64,000 nucleotides of DNA, taken from contig NC_020185.1 of the NCBI RefSeq assembly GCF_000315915.1, positions 62,001-126,000 of the forward strand, written 5' to 3'. Position numbers and translations under genes: made by a program. This document shows positions 27,887 to 37,462 of this stretch, one piece after another. The notes below the pieces were generated by a model that made no database searches, was not told where the DNA came from, and saw only the letters and a program-made list of their open reading frames with translations. This stretch comes from Henningerozyma blattae CBS 6284 (Eukaryota > Ascomycota > Saccharomycetes > Saccharomycetales > Saccharomycetaceae). Numbering within the stretch: position 1 is the stretch's first letter; each line of letters opens with the position of its first letter.

Positions 27887-29434
27887 TTAACTACGGGCAC
27901 GTTCCCAATTTGAAGGTTTTTCAAAACCTTGAGCTGCGTAATATTCTTTACCACAAGCATAATCTTGGAAAGTAAAATCATTATTTTGATCACAATCACA
28001 ATTGTTGGATCTGAACAATTCGTCATCAATTGGACAATTGTTATAAGGAGGATGCCAGTAACCAATTTCCTTTAAGAAATGGATGCTATCCTTTGGTAGG
28101 AATAAGGAAGCAGCAATAGAATGTACTGGAGCATCACCCCATCTTTCGTAAAAGAACCCACCTGCGCGATCTAAAGTATCGAAGTAATGTCTATAAGCTG
28201 GGGATCTCCATAGGTGTAAATTGGCAATTTCGAAATTGGACCAATAATGGCATAAGTTATAAGAATCACCTTGATCATGAGAAACAAATTTCATCAAGTT
28301 ATCCTTATTCAAATAAGAAGGATTTTCTTTAAAGAATTTTTTAGTTTGATCCCATAAAGTTGGAATAGTAGCTAAATATTCATGGATAGTAATTGTAAAA
28401 CCATACATCTTGTTGTTATCTTGCATCCATTGGAAAACATCGTAGTTAACGTCACAATGTAAGTTGGTATCTGGTTCTACTCTCCAATACCAATCATAGT
28501 CATCCAATAATTCATGTCTCCAAAAGAACCCACTTTGGTAACGGCACATGTGTCTATAAGATTCGGAATCACCATAGATGATACCATCTTCACCCATCTT
28601 CTTTCTACAAGCAGCAGCAGTATCTTGGTTGATCCAAGTTGGGTATGACCAATGATCAGTAGGGACAAGACCAAATTTAACGTCAATACCTGGTAAGGCT
28701 TCTATTAGTTTTGATTTAGTATCTTCGGTAAATTCTTCGTCGTTTAAGAAGATCCATGGGTAAGGGTATTTTGAGATAAATCTTTCACGGTAACTCTTAA
28801 TGGTATTAACCATACCATGAACTTCAGAATTTCTCACTAGAGAGACCATACAGGCCTTAACTTTTTCACCTGGCTTACCGGAGAACTTCTTGATATATTC
28901 CATAGTATCATTATAAATAGTATCAGTTTCATATTTACCAATAGAACTTTCTGGTGTGATTTTTCTCATCTTGGCCATATCTTCCTTGGAAACAACTGGG
29001 GCAGCTGGGGCAGCAGCAGATGCAGCAGGTTGCATTGGGACAGGAACATCAGCAGGAGCAGCCGCATTAGCACCAGCTTCTTGCTGTTTTTGGAAGTCTT
29101 GATGTTGAGCAACTTGGGCTTGTTCCAAGATATCTTGACCTGGCTTCATCTTGGAGTCTTCTCCAAATGAAGAATCAGCGGCTTCTTGTTGTCTAAATTG
29201 CTCTTGATCAACTAATCCTTCAATCTTTTTATCTTCAGCCACAACAGGGACATTATTGTTTGGAGTACCGAAATACGAGGCAAACTGAGTTTGACCATTA
29301 GCTAACGAATTTGATACATACTCCGATAATGATTCGTTAGAGGTTTGTTTATGATGCATCATTAGCATGAAACATACTGTTAAGGAAGCAAAGATTGAGA
29401 ATCTGAGCAATCTCTTACTTAAGAAGACTGCCAT
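27887..29434 (-). CDS. KRE2: Alpha-1,2-mannosyltransferase, KRE2/MNT1 type (copy B)
   Basis: This 515-residue type II Golgi enzyme belongs to GT15. The N-terminus MAVFLSKRLLRFSIF is nearly that of S. cerevisiae Kre2. The membrane segment is at about 9-27. The stem is Q/A-rich, with an alanine-proline stretch near 140-160. In the catalytic part, YGDSESYRHMCRYQSGFFWRHELLDDYDWYW is identical to copy A, WRVEPD carries the canonical EPD, and SNFEIANLHLWRS holds the nucleophile Glu. The C-terminus is CDCDQNNDFTFQDYACGKEYYAAQG. The start is the ATG at 29434 by family match; an upstream TTG extends the frame. Codons are more optimal than in copy A, so this is probably the main expressed enzyme. Both copies lie opposite to the strand expected from synteny. 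Confidence 0.92.
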   Translation of the reverse strand: MAVFLSKRLLRFSIFASLTVCFMLMMHHKQTSNESLSEYVSNSLANGQTQFASYFGTPNNNVPVVAEDKKIEGLVDQEQFRQQEAADSSFGEDSKMKPGQDILEQAQVAQHQDFQKQQEAGANAAAPADVPVPMQPAASAAAPAAPVVSKEDMAKMRKITPESSIGKYETDTIYNDTMEYIKKFSGKPGEKVKACMVSLVRNSEVHGMVNTIKSYRERFISKYPYPWIFLNDEEFTEDTKSKLIEALPGIDVKFGLVPTDHWSYPTWINQDTAAACRKKMGEDGIIYGDSESYRHMCRYQSGFFWRHELLDDYDWYWRVEPDTNLHCDVNYDVFQWMQDNNKMYGFTITIHEYLATIPTLWDQTKKFFKENPSYLNKDNLMKFVSHDQGDSYNLCHYWSNFEIANLHLWRSPAYRHYFDTLDRAGGFFYERWGDAPVHSIAASLFLPKDSIHFLKEIGYWHPPYNNCPIDDELFRSNNCDCDQNNDFTFQDYACGKEYYAAQGFEKPSNWERARS

Positions 29435-31471
29435 AATGGAAAAAAAAAACGATGGATATACAGCCAAATAAATAAACAAAAAAAAAGGTTTGAATATAAG
29501 GATCAGGTATATACGTCAGAGAGCTTTCTTTTTTTTTTTTATATATTCTTAATAAACGATACAGAAGAGTAGTTTACGGATCTGTTTGAAGTGCATATAT
29601 ATATAGAATAAGAATATTATAGTATGAGAATTATATAAAATCTTGGAGAGATGCTTAATGAACGAAAAATTTTGGAAAAAACATTCAAAATAAGGACAAA
29701 TGATTAATAGGGAATTTTCTCTCTTTTTTTGTTTTTTTGTTTTTTGTTTTTTTCAACACCTGTCACTTGTGAAATATGGTTCAATTAACCAACTTTGTTG
29801 TAGACAAACGCGTTCTAGTAGTAAAACGCCGTGGTCCTTGAGAGAAAAAAAGGGCCACCCCAACAGGCAATACACCCGGACATTTCTAGTGAATGTTGCA
29901 AAAATTTTTGGACTTCGGCCCACTGGGGCACTGTCTGAACAGCACATTCACGTGATTAAGATAAGGGTTTACCCGGCGGATCATTGGCACTTTCAGGGTT
30001 TATAGTGAGAACAGCTCTGGGTTGTGATGAATACTATTTTGGAAAAAAAAAAGTGGCAATCAATTCATAGGTATTCAATAAGCCTATCTATATACTGGAT
30101 TCGCCCACAAATCAGGCTATTCATCAAAACAAGAAATAAAATACCATTCAATATAATTAAGGCAAGATATTTGAAAAAGAAAAAAAATACTTAGACTACT
30201 AATTGTGGCAATGAGATTGTAAATCTGGGAAGTGGCATTGCAAGCGTTGCATTGCAAGCGTGGGATTTTAATCGTGGGAATGAAGAAGCTTCGTGTGGAC
30301 TATTTCTTTACAGCGAGGCATTTTCAATAGCGGGGTCTTTTTTTTACATAGCGGGGTCTATTTTTCTTTTAAAAAAAAAGCGGGGCCCATTGTGCGGGGT
30401 AGCAGATCGCTAGCTGTTTCGGTAAATAGTCCCAATACGGAAGCATCCCAGAATAGACACATTCCTGAAACGGAAACTGCATATGCCGTTGATTTTCAAA
30501 CATTCTTCAGACAAACAGTTTTTGGCAGTTCCAACTAAAGGGGGAAATGAAGATGTCAAAATAAATCAGTTCTAAGCCTATTGTGATTCTTATTAATATT
30601 ATGCTTAACAAAACCTCTTTTAAACTATCCATAGATATTGCAAGATACTTCTCCTATTTTAACCGACACCATTAATTTAATTCTATAAATAATTTCTCAA
30701 CACAAACTGGTTCTGCGACCTATTCTTAGCCAAGACCATTGCCATACCTTGCTGGCATGTGCTGCGCTTTTCTCTGCGCCACGAGATTGCTCTATGCTGA
30801 ACATTTGTTCTGCGTCCATTTCTTAAGGGTTTTTCCGACAGCCCAACATCTTGTCTCGCGACCGCGCCACCCAGCAACGATTTTTTCCGAACTTGCCCCA
30901 GTTCAGATCGTTTTTTCCGTATATTGCATTTGCCTTTTCGTCACTGCCTACTGGTTTCTCGTGCTGGGTTATTTGCCCCAAAGAAAGCCCCGCACATGCT
31001 GGGTTGTATTGTTTCTTTTCCACAGAAATAAGAAACATCTTCATATTTTTTTTTAATTTAATTTATCATATGTTTTTTATTTGTAAACAAAGGCAACGTA
31101 ATCATTTGTTGTTGTTTTTTTAGTTATCAAGAATTGGATAATTCCAGAATTACCAATTTAGCGTTTTGCAATCGCATAAGCACCAGCAAAACAAAACATA
31201 GAAGTATTTTTAGATCCTGCCTTGTAGACTTTTTTCATTTCTTGTTTTTCGCGTCCTTATACACACTTGAATTGTTGTGGGTTGTTTTTTTCTCACCCCC
31301 ATCACCCTATACTATAAATATACTACCACTCTGCACTTTATATATTTTATTAAGACTTGCCATTTAGTTTTAATTGTCCTAGGCACATATACTTTTTAAA
31401 ATCTAAAAACTAAAATACAAATAAAAACTGAAAAAAATAAAAAAATTAAGAAATAATCACATATTATCAAC
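29435..31471. promoter_or_regulatory. 2-kb divergent intergenic region KRE2-SUR1
   Basis: This is a long divergent promoter region. A cluster of four GCGGGG motifs, the core of Mig1-type sites, lies at 30330-30399. Overlapping frames at 30739-31123 have no ATG-led, family-like protein and I do not call them. The region sits where LEE1 or LGE1 would be in S. cerevisiae, but I see no remnant. Confidence 0.5.
30330..30399 (+). promoter_or_regulatory. Cluster of four GCGGGG (Mig1-type) motifs
   Basis: GCGGGG occurs at 30330-30335, 30351-30356, 30380-30385 and 30394-30399, all on the plus strand. Three follow A/T-rich bases as in Mig1 sites (for example AATAGCGGGG). The first two are followed by TC and long T-runs. 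Confidence 0.5.
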
Positions 31472-32749
31472 ATGAAGAAACAGTTGAAATATTTACTCTA
31501 CATTAATTTATCGATCATTGCTATTACTGTCTATACTTTGTTCGATCTGATATGTATGGCTGTTGATGGATCTACGGCAGATGCCTTCACATCCTCAGAA
31601 TTGGGTCTTCCTTCACAATACAATGCCGAGACTCCAGTAGTGAATCAAAAGATCCCAAAAATTATTCATCAAACTTACAAGACAGAAAATATTCCAAAGC
31701 ATTGGGTTGCTGGCCAACAACGTTGCAAGGATCTACATCCAGATTATAAATACATTCTTTGGACCGATGAGATGTCTCTACAATTCATTAAAGAGGAATA
31801 TCCATGGTTCTTGGAAACTTTCAAAAGTTACAAATATCCTATTGAAAGAGCAGATGCTATTAGGTATTTTGTTTTGTATCATTACGGTGGTGTTTACATC
31901 GATCTAGATGATGGTTGTGAAAGAAGATTAGATCCGATGATGTCTTCCAACGCTTTCTTGAGAAGAACAAACCCATCTGGTGTCTCTAATGACGTCATGG
32001 GTTCGATTCCGGGCCATCCCTTCTTTAAGAAAGTAATGCATTCTTTAAAATCGTACAATAGAAATTATTTCTTTGTACCATATTTGACTATTATGTGTTC
32101 TACAGGTCCACTTTTTGTTAGTATGATTTGGGTTCAATTTAAAAGATGGGGGGTTCCACTTAATGGTGATATCAAGATCTTACAACCAAATGATTATAAA
32201 GGTCATGAAAATTCATTCTTTGCTATTTCCAAAGGTTCTTCTTGGCATTTGGATGATGCTACCTTCTTTAAATCGTTGGCATCTCATATCTTATCCTGTG
32301 TTGTTTTCGGGTTTGTTGTCGTATATGCAGTCTTATATTTCCAATACGTTGTTTATTGTTGGTTTGACAATGATGAAACCGAATCAAATAATAATGATAC
32401 AACCATTATCATTCATGATCAACTCCCATTACCAGCAGGACATACTTCTAGAAATAAAAAATCTTGGTGGATTACATACATTGTTAATCCAGTAAGAAAA
32501 GGTTTAAGATTGACAAGTTTGTCTCATTCGTCAATCAAGACAAATCATGAATTAGAGGAGATAAATTATGATTATGATTTGAAAAAGTCACCAGAATATG
32601 TACAATATAAACAATTTGCTGCATCTACTTCCAACATTGGCTTTGATTCAAATGAAGATCTTGATCCTTCCGAATATTTGAATCTAATGCTTGATATAGA
32701 GAAAAATTCTACAAATGATCAGTCCAGACAATCTCCAAATCTGGAATAA
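31472..32749 (+). CDS. SUR1: Mannosylinositol phosphorylceramide synthase catalytic subunit
   Basis: The protein has 425 residues; S. cerevisiae Sur1 has 382 and Csh1 is similar. It transfers mannose from GDP-mannose to inositol phosphorylceramide in the Golgi, with Csg2 as partner. An N-terminal membrane segment (about 5-30) is followed by the GT32 catalytic domain: PKIIHQTYKTENIPKHW, DYKYILWTDE, the DXD motif in YIDLDDGCERRLDP (about 145), and NDVMGSIPGHPFF. A hydrophobic segment at about 270-295 (HILSCVVFGFVVVYAVLYF) anchors it again. The tail is polar. TOS1 and YSY6 next to it match YBR161W-YBR162 (CSH1 side), while the left flank follows the SUR1 (YPL057C) side. Either ohnolog name could apply. 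Confidence 0.92.
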   Translation: MKKQLKYLLYINLSIIAITVYTLFDLICMAVDGSTADAFTSSELGLPSQYNAETPVVNQKIPKIIHQTYKTENIPKHWVAGQQRCKDLHPDYKYILWTDEMSLQFIKEEYPWFLETFKSYKYPIERADAIRYFVLYHYGGVYIDLDDGCERRLDPMMSSNAFLRRTNPSGVSNDVMGSIPGHPFFKKVMHSLKSYNRNYFFVPYLTIMCSTGPLFVSMIWVQFKRWGVPLNGDIKILQPNDYKGHENSFFAISKGSSWHLDDATFFKSLASHILSCVVFGFVVVYAVLYFQYVVYCWFDNDETESNNNDTTIIIHDQLPLPAGHTSRNKKSWWITYIVNPVRKGLRLTSLSHSSIKTNHELEEINYDYDLKKSPEYVQYKQFAASTSNIGFDSNEDLDPSEYLNLMLDIEKNSTNDQSRQSPNLE

Positions 32750-33008
32750 TTCCCACCAAACATTTATGCATTACTTTATTTCTGTTCCTGATTTTATGAG
32801 CGTGGGGTGATTTATTTCCTCCCTTCACCACTTATTCTGTCATTTTACTATATATTTTTCACTGTACAATAATATTTATTAACATTCTCATTTGCATTTA
32901 TTATCATGCTTACAATTTCATATTCAATTTATATACTCAGACTATATAACATTAGCATTTAACAAGCTTTCGTTTTTTTTATTGCATCAGTTAAATACAA
33001 AATTCTCC

Positions 33009-34202
33009 TTACGATAAATTAACAACTGCTCCAGTTTTACTTAACCAACCAGAAACCTGATCACCACTAATAGTACCTCCAAAAGTACTGATTTCTCCAT
33101 CATCTAACTCAACTAGATGAATACTTTTATCGTTTCCATTAAATATTACTACATATTTCTTTGTTCCTTGTGTAGGCCTAGAAAACGTGGAACCACTCCC
33201 ACCACCACCTTGAGCAGATCCAGGTTTACCCTGACCATCATGCAATGTAGTAGTCAAATCATTAGATCCACTACTGATAATTTCAAATAGATCTAGTTCT
33301 CCACATCCAGTAGCCCAGCATGAGCATTGGCTATTACCGTATTGTAAAGTTCTTGGAATCTTGGCATTTAATAACCATACTGCCGGCATATCTTGATTGA
33401 CTGTACTACCACCTGAATCATGAGGCATAGAAAATTCAAATACAAACATTTTTGTTGCCCCACCAAATCCATGATATGCTGGGATATTACTTCGACAATA
33501 ACCGCAATCATTACTACTGCATTGTGTACTTGAAAAAATTATTACTTCCACATTAGATCCCAATGTTACATCATTTAACGTTTGTGGTGAAGATGCACAA
33601 CTTTTGCCATCGGAGCTAGCATATGAAATTGAATTACCAAATGCTATGGAAAATGTTCCTGAGCCACTACCGCCTTGATGATTCATAAATACACAATTAG
33701 AACTTGTACCGGGTGTATAATAAGCAATCCGTGACCAAGATGAAGATGAAACTTCTTTATTGACAAATAAATCCTTCGGTAAACTTGTAATTGATGGAAA
33801 ATTCTTTTGATCATTTATAATTTGTATTAGGCTATTACTACTGTGTGGTTTTTTATGTCTATGGCCTTCTTGACTAGAAGTGATTTTATCTGTAATTGAT
33901 TCATCGAAGTCCCTTTTCTTTAAATTGGTACCCCCACCACTTGAAGAATAGACACCAAATTGAACAATACGAATTGGGCCACGAAAATGTACAGATAATT
34001 CTTCATCTAATGGTGCAATGTTGCCTGAGACTGCATATGATTTTTGTGAGCAAACTCCGGAATTTTCATCCATATTTGTAATATCCTGATATGAGCCTGA
34101 CATAGCAACATTTGAATACACAATGGCTTGAGCTGAAGAAGCATCTGTGAACTTTATTATGGGGATGGACAGTAAGAATAATAGAAAAGTTATTTTTGTC
34201 AT
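33009..34202 (-). CDS. TOS1: Tos1-type secreted cell-wall protein
   Basis: This 397-residue secreted protein starts with a clear signal peptide (ITFLLFLLSIPIIKFTDASSA). It shows the two fungal domains of the Tos1/Yjl171c family: an N-terminal one with LSVHFRGPIRIVQFGVYSS, and a larger one with RIAYYTPG, CVFMNHQGGSGSG, FEFSMPHDS, PAVWLLNAKIPRTLQYG and CSCWATGCGELDLFE. The last resembles a glycosidase active-site strand. Tos1 is a covalently linked wall protein with glucan-binding activity; catalysis is unproven. There is no C-terminal hydrophobic GPI signal, unlike the Yjl171c type. A dibasic site (LKKRDF, about 97-102) may be cut by Kex2. It is divergent from YSY6, as YBR162C is. Confidence 0.88.
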   Translation of the reverse strand: MTKITFLLFLLSIPIIKFTDASSAQAIVYSNVAMSGSYQDITNMDENSGVCSQKSYAVSGNIAPLDEELSVHFRGPIRIVQFGVYSSSGGGTNLKKRDFDESITDKITSSQEGHRHKKPHSSNSLIQIINDQKNFPSITSLPKDLFVNKEVSSSSWSRIAYYTPGTSSNCVFMNHQGGSGSGTFSIAFGNSISYASSDGKSCASSPQTLNDVTLGSNVEVIIFSSTQCSSNDCGYCRSNIPAYHGFGGATKMFVFEFSMPHDSGGSTVNQDMPAVWLLNAKIPRTLQYGNSQCSCWATGCGELDLFEIISSGSNDLTTTLHDGQGKPGSAQGGGGSGSTFSRPTQGTKKYVVIFNGNDKSIHLVELDDGEISTFGGTISGDQVSGWLSKTGAVVNLS

Positions 34203-35244
34203 CTTATTGAAAAGAAATTTAATATTTAGTTTTTAATTTTGACTCTTTTTCAAGAAAATAAATAATTAAAGATTTATTTTTCAAGTTAAATTTTAGGTAA
34301 CCAAGCGATATGTTTAAAATTACAATTAAAGTTTCATTGTTGAACCATTTATAACAAATAATACAATCATTACCCTTCAAAAGGATTAAAATAATTGTTT
34401 ATATCAATCCGTACATCAAAGAACACATCTCACCGAATGAAATAAAATATCAATAGTGATATTGTCAAATATTACGTAACAAGGAATCTGTGTTTAATAT
34501 TAATAGTAAGACTATCATTTGCTATTATTTCTAAAATCTAAATAAATGCATTAAACTGTTTAATCTAGTTATATTTCCTCGCAACCATCAAACAATAAAA
34601 GTTCTGTATCTTACTAGAAGAGTAATTTATGCATAACTATATTTTCTGATTTCCCTTAAATAAGAATTAACTATTTACTTAAATCTTTGTTATTTACATT
34701 GTTATCTCGCCAATAATACCCTTTTTATTTATCACGCAATCTATTATTTTTCCACCCGTAGCTTCCCATTTAATTTACTGACATTACCTTATTTTCTGAC
34801 ACATCTGATCATTTGGAAAATATTTCCAATTGTAGCAAAAACTGGACAAAAATTTCCAAAAAAATACAATAAGTACCAATTTAAGTAAAAAGCTCTCAAT
34901 CTAGAAAAATTTACCTGTGAAAAATTATTTCGAGTTTTCATATCAAAATTTATTTTACTTGATTTTCACCAAACGCTACTTCCCAAAATACACAAGGATG
35001 AAATTTGGAAACTCAAATATACTACACTACCTGCAATAGGCTCAATTATTAACACGTAATCACAATTAAGACGGACGCCAAAAAAAAAAAGAATTATTTT
35101 TAAAAAAATAATATTTGCAGATCCTTTATATTTAATATTGTTTTCTGGTAAAGAAGTTTTCATTGAAGAAATCAATCAGCAAGGCCAAAGGGAAGAATTT
35201 CACCATTTGAAACCAATAAGAGGATATATTTTACTTTAAGAGAA
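34203..35244. other. Divergent intergenic TOS1-YSY6
   Basis: This 1-kb AT-rich divergent promoter contains no long ATG-led frame. I see no recognisable operator beyond A- and T-runs near 35085. Confidence 0.5.
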
Positions 35245-35445
35245 ATGGCTATCCAAACTCCAAAACAAAGAATTGCAAACCAAAAATTCAACAAAAAGAT
35301 TGAACAAAGTAGAAAATTAGGGAAGAAAAAGGTTAAAGAAGTTGATCCATCTTCCAAACCAGCTTTATCAAAGAGTTGGATATACTTATTGGCCTTTTTA
35401 ATTATTGGTGGTGGTATTTTAGAATTAATTAGTTCTTTCTTATAA
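35245..35445 (+). CDS. YSY6: Ysy6, RAMP4/SERP1-type small ER membrane protein
   Basis: The 66-residue protein equals S. cerevisiae Ysy6 (65) in length. The N-terminal half is basic (TPKQRIANQKFNKKIEQSRKLGKKK). The C-terminal membrane anchor (SWIYLLAFLIIGGGILELISSFL) makes it tail-anchored. RAMP4/SERP1 homologs bind the Sec61 translocon and help stabilise new membrane proteins. It is often missed because it is short. It sits divergently next to TOS1 as YBR162W-A does next to YBR162C. Confidence 0.92.
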   Translation: MAIQTPKQRIANQKFNKKIEQSRKLGKKKVKEVDPSSKPALSKSWIYLLAFLIIGGGILELISSFL

Positions 35446-36949
35446 AACGACTAATATCAGTGGTACCAAGTTTGATTTATAATAATGCATATTCCAAGCG
35501 AATGAAAACTACTACATAGATACTAAAATGTTTTTGAACTTCAATTGTCTCTTTTTTTCTTTGCTAAATAAGATAAATAAAGATAAATTACACTAAACAT
35601 TTCAAGAAAAAAATAATACACAATTTATTTATTGTCCCATTTGTTTATGTACTAATAATAATATACAATTTTTAATAATGATAATTCTCATAATCGTCTA
35701 CTAACCATAAGCTATATATATAACATTTACAGCGACTCTCCGCACTCTTTAATGAAATCTCTACTTATTTGTTTAATAATTACACGATTTAAAACAATCG
35801 TACTTCAATAATTATCGAATAAAAAAAAGCAACAGAGAAAAATAAAAGGTTTTTGAAACTTCACCAAGTGTTCAATTACTGGAATCAAAATTCTCGTCTC
35901 TTTCGATGAACTTACCTTGCCAGTAACAGCTTCTTTTGTATAGAGTAAGCTTATTGCTGGTGAGTGAAGTAATTACTATGCATTATCAAAGAGTGGAGTT
36001 TGTAAATAAAGAATCTGTTATTTGCAAGACTAAAGGCCCGAGAATACATTATAAGAATTCAAGACTAAAAATGCTATACGTCTTAGATGCTAGCTTGTGG
36101 ATGCAAGCTGAATAACTATCCCATTCTTCGTTTCGTAAAATTGAAATATATCAACTTCTTCTTCGCTTATCTCATACATTCTGCATATTTAGCGTCTTGT
36201 CTTTAGCATTTCTAGTACTCTTTTACCTTTTTAGTTTTTTTTAGTGTGCTTAAACAACATTTTCTTTTTCAAATTTAAACATCTTTTAACACATTTATTG
36301 TATTAGTTCATTAGTTAACTGTTCGTAAATACTGTAAAGTTTCAATCGAATTTATATTTCTAATTTCTAGTCTATCTAGCTTCTTAGCTGATTAACATAC
36401 CAAAGTTTTAACCAAACCTGAAGACCAAACTTTAACGGTATATTCATGTTCGCTAAACTATAAGACCTAAAATTAATGAGAAGGTAAAGTGAGGAGTTAC
36501 CTTTATCCATACATTTTCAGGAATAGAACAACTTCCATTAATTGCCAGTTAAAAGAGTTTTTCATGATATCTTGAATAAATAAGTAAGGTGTGTAAATGA
36601 AAAATTTAATTCTCAGACTAATTCATATATCAATAGTTAACAGATATAGAAATATAATGAATAATTCATTAAAACCATTCTGGACATTACTACAACTGAA
36701 ATAGTAATCACAAATATTATATAGTGATCTGGCTAGTATTTTACAGATGACTATAACCCTGATTATTCTTATAACTATAACTTACTTATCTTATTCTGTG
36801 TAATTCTATATAGATGCCTCATGGGCATCGCTTTATATACAAGCGAGTTTACGCGTCGCAACATGTTGACGCGGACGTCTCTGATTTAGTTAGGGCCTGT
36901 AAGCTCCTAACCCTTGACACAGTGTACTGACAGTATCACTATGTCACAA
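35446..36949. other. 1.5-kb region between YSY6 and the retroelement
   Basis: Mostly AT-rich, with no gene visible. The last 130 bp (about 36820-36949) are GC-richer and contain a TATA-like stretch (TTTATATACA) and CpG-rich words. They could be an old LTR fragment, but I cannot match them to the adjacent LTR. Confidence 0.45.
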
Positions 36950-37372
36950 TGTTGTAAACCAACTTAGGAGTACGATACACATAAATAGTAACTACCAAAA
37001 ACTTAACTTAACTTAACAATCTTATTAACTTGACACCAGTTAATCCTTCGAACTTACGAATATAATTGTTGTTCTTCTTAGACTAAATAACTGTATAAAA
37101 TAACTATAAATTTATGTCTTAAGTCTGAAAAGCTGGCCTTTAAATACTTTTTTTTCAAAGGTCAACGCCAGCTTTTCCATTTTACTTTAATTGGTCTGTT
37201 TATAAGCTTACTTACAAGGGTAGGAGTGCACAGTTTGAATAATGCTGGCTAACTAGTAGAGATTATGCATCGAACAGATATTCACAGGTATGCAACTAGC
37301 AGTTGCTCAGTGTTATGTATAATTTCTAGTTAGCACTTGTAGATGAGTATAAAGCCGATCTCGTCTACAACA
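36950..37372 (-). repeat. LTR in inverted orientation at the 5' end
   Basis: This 423-bp LTR is the reverse complement of the 3' LTR (41881-42300), starting TGTTGTAAACC and ending CTCGTCTACAACA. Differences include an A8-versus-A4 indel (37147 region). A normal 5' LTR would lie in direct orientation. Confidence 0.93.
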
Positions 37373-37374
37373 GT

Positions 37375-37406
37375 TGTGTATCGTACTCCTAAGTTGGTTT
37401 ACAACA
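37375..37406 (+). repeat. 32-bp forward LTR tail, inverted copy of 36950-36981
   Basis: The last 32 bp of a forward LTR directly precede the primer-binding site. They are a perfect inverted match to the first 32 bp of the inverted LTR. The 3' LTR has a C-to-T change in this segment that neither arm has. Confidence 0.93.
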
Positions 37407-37408
37407 CC

Positions 37409-37416
37409 TGGTAGCG
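37409..37416 (+). other. Primer-binding site for initiator tRNA-Met
   Basis: TGGTAGCG is complementary to the 3' end of yeast initiator tRNA-Met, the primer used by Ty1 and Ty3. It lies 2 bp after the LTR tail. Confidence 0.8.
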
Positions 37417-37462
37417 TATTTTTATTATTGTTTTATCCCACTGTTTCGGTTATTTTGTCACT

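Noticed and set aside
30739..31123. Overlapping 105- and 90-codon frames in the KRE2-SUR1 gap
   Set aside because: The two frames overlap in the same DNA, have no recognisable domain, and look like cysteine/phenylalanine-rich random translation.
36950..37372. Explanation of the inverted LTR as a plain solo-LTR insertion into a normal 5' LTR
   Set aside because: That would leave 5' LTR sequence to the left and a 5-bp duplication at both junctions; the left flank is not LTR and the junction bases (CACAA and GTTGT) do not match.
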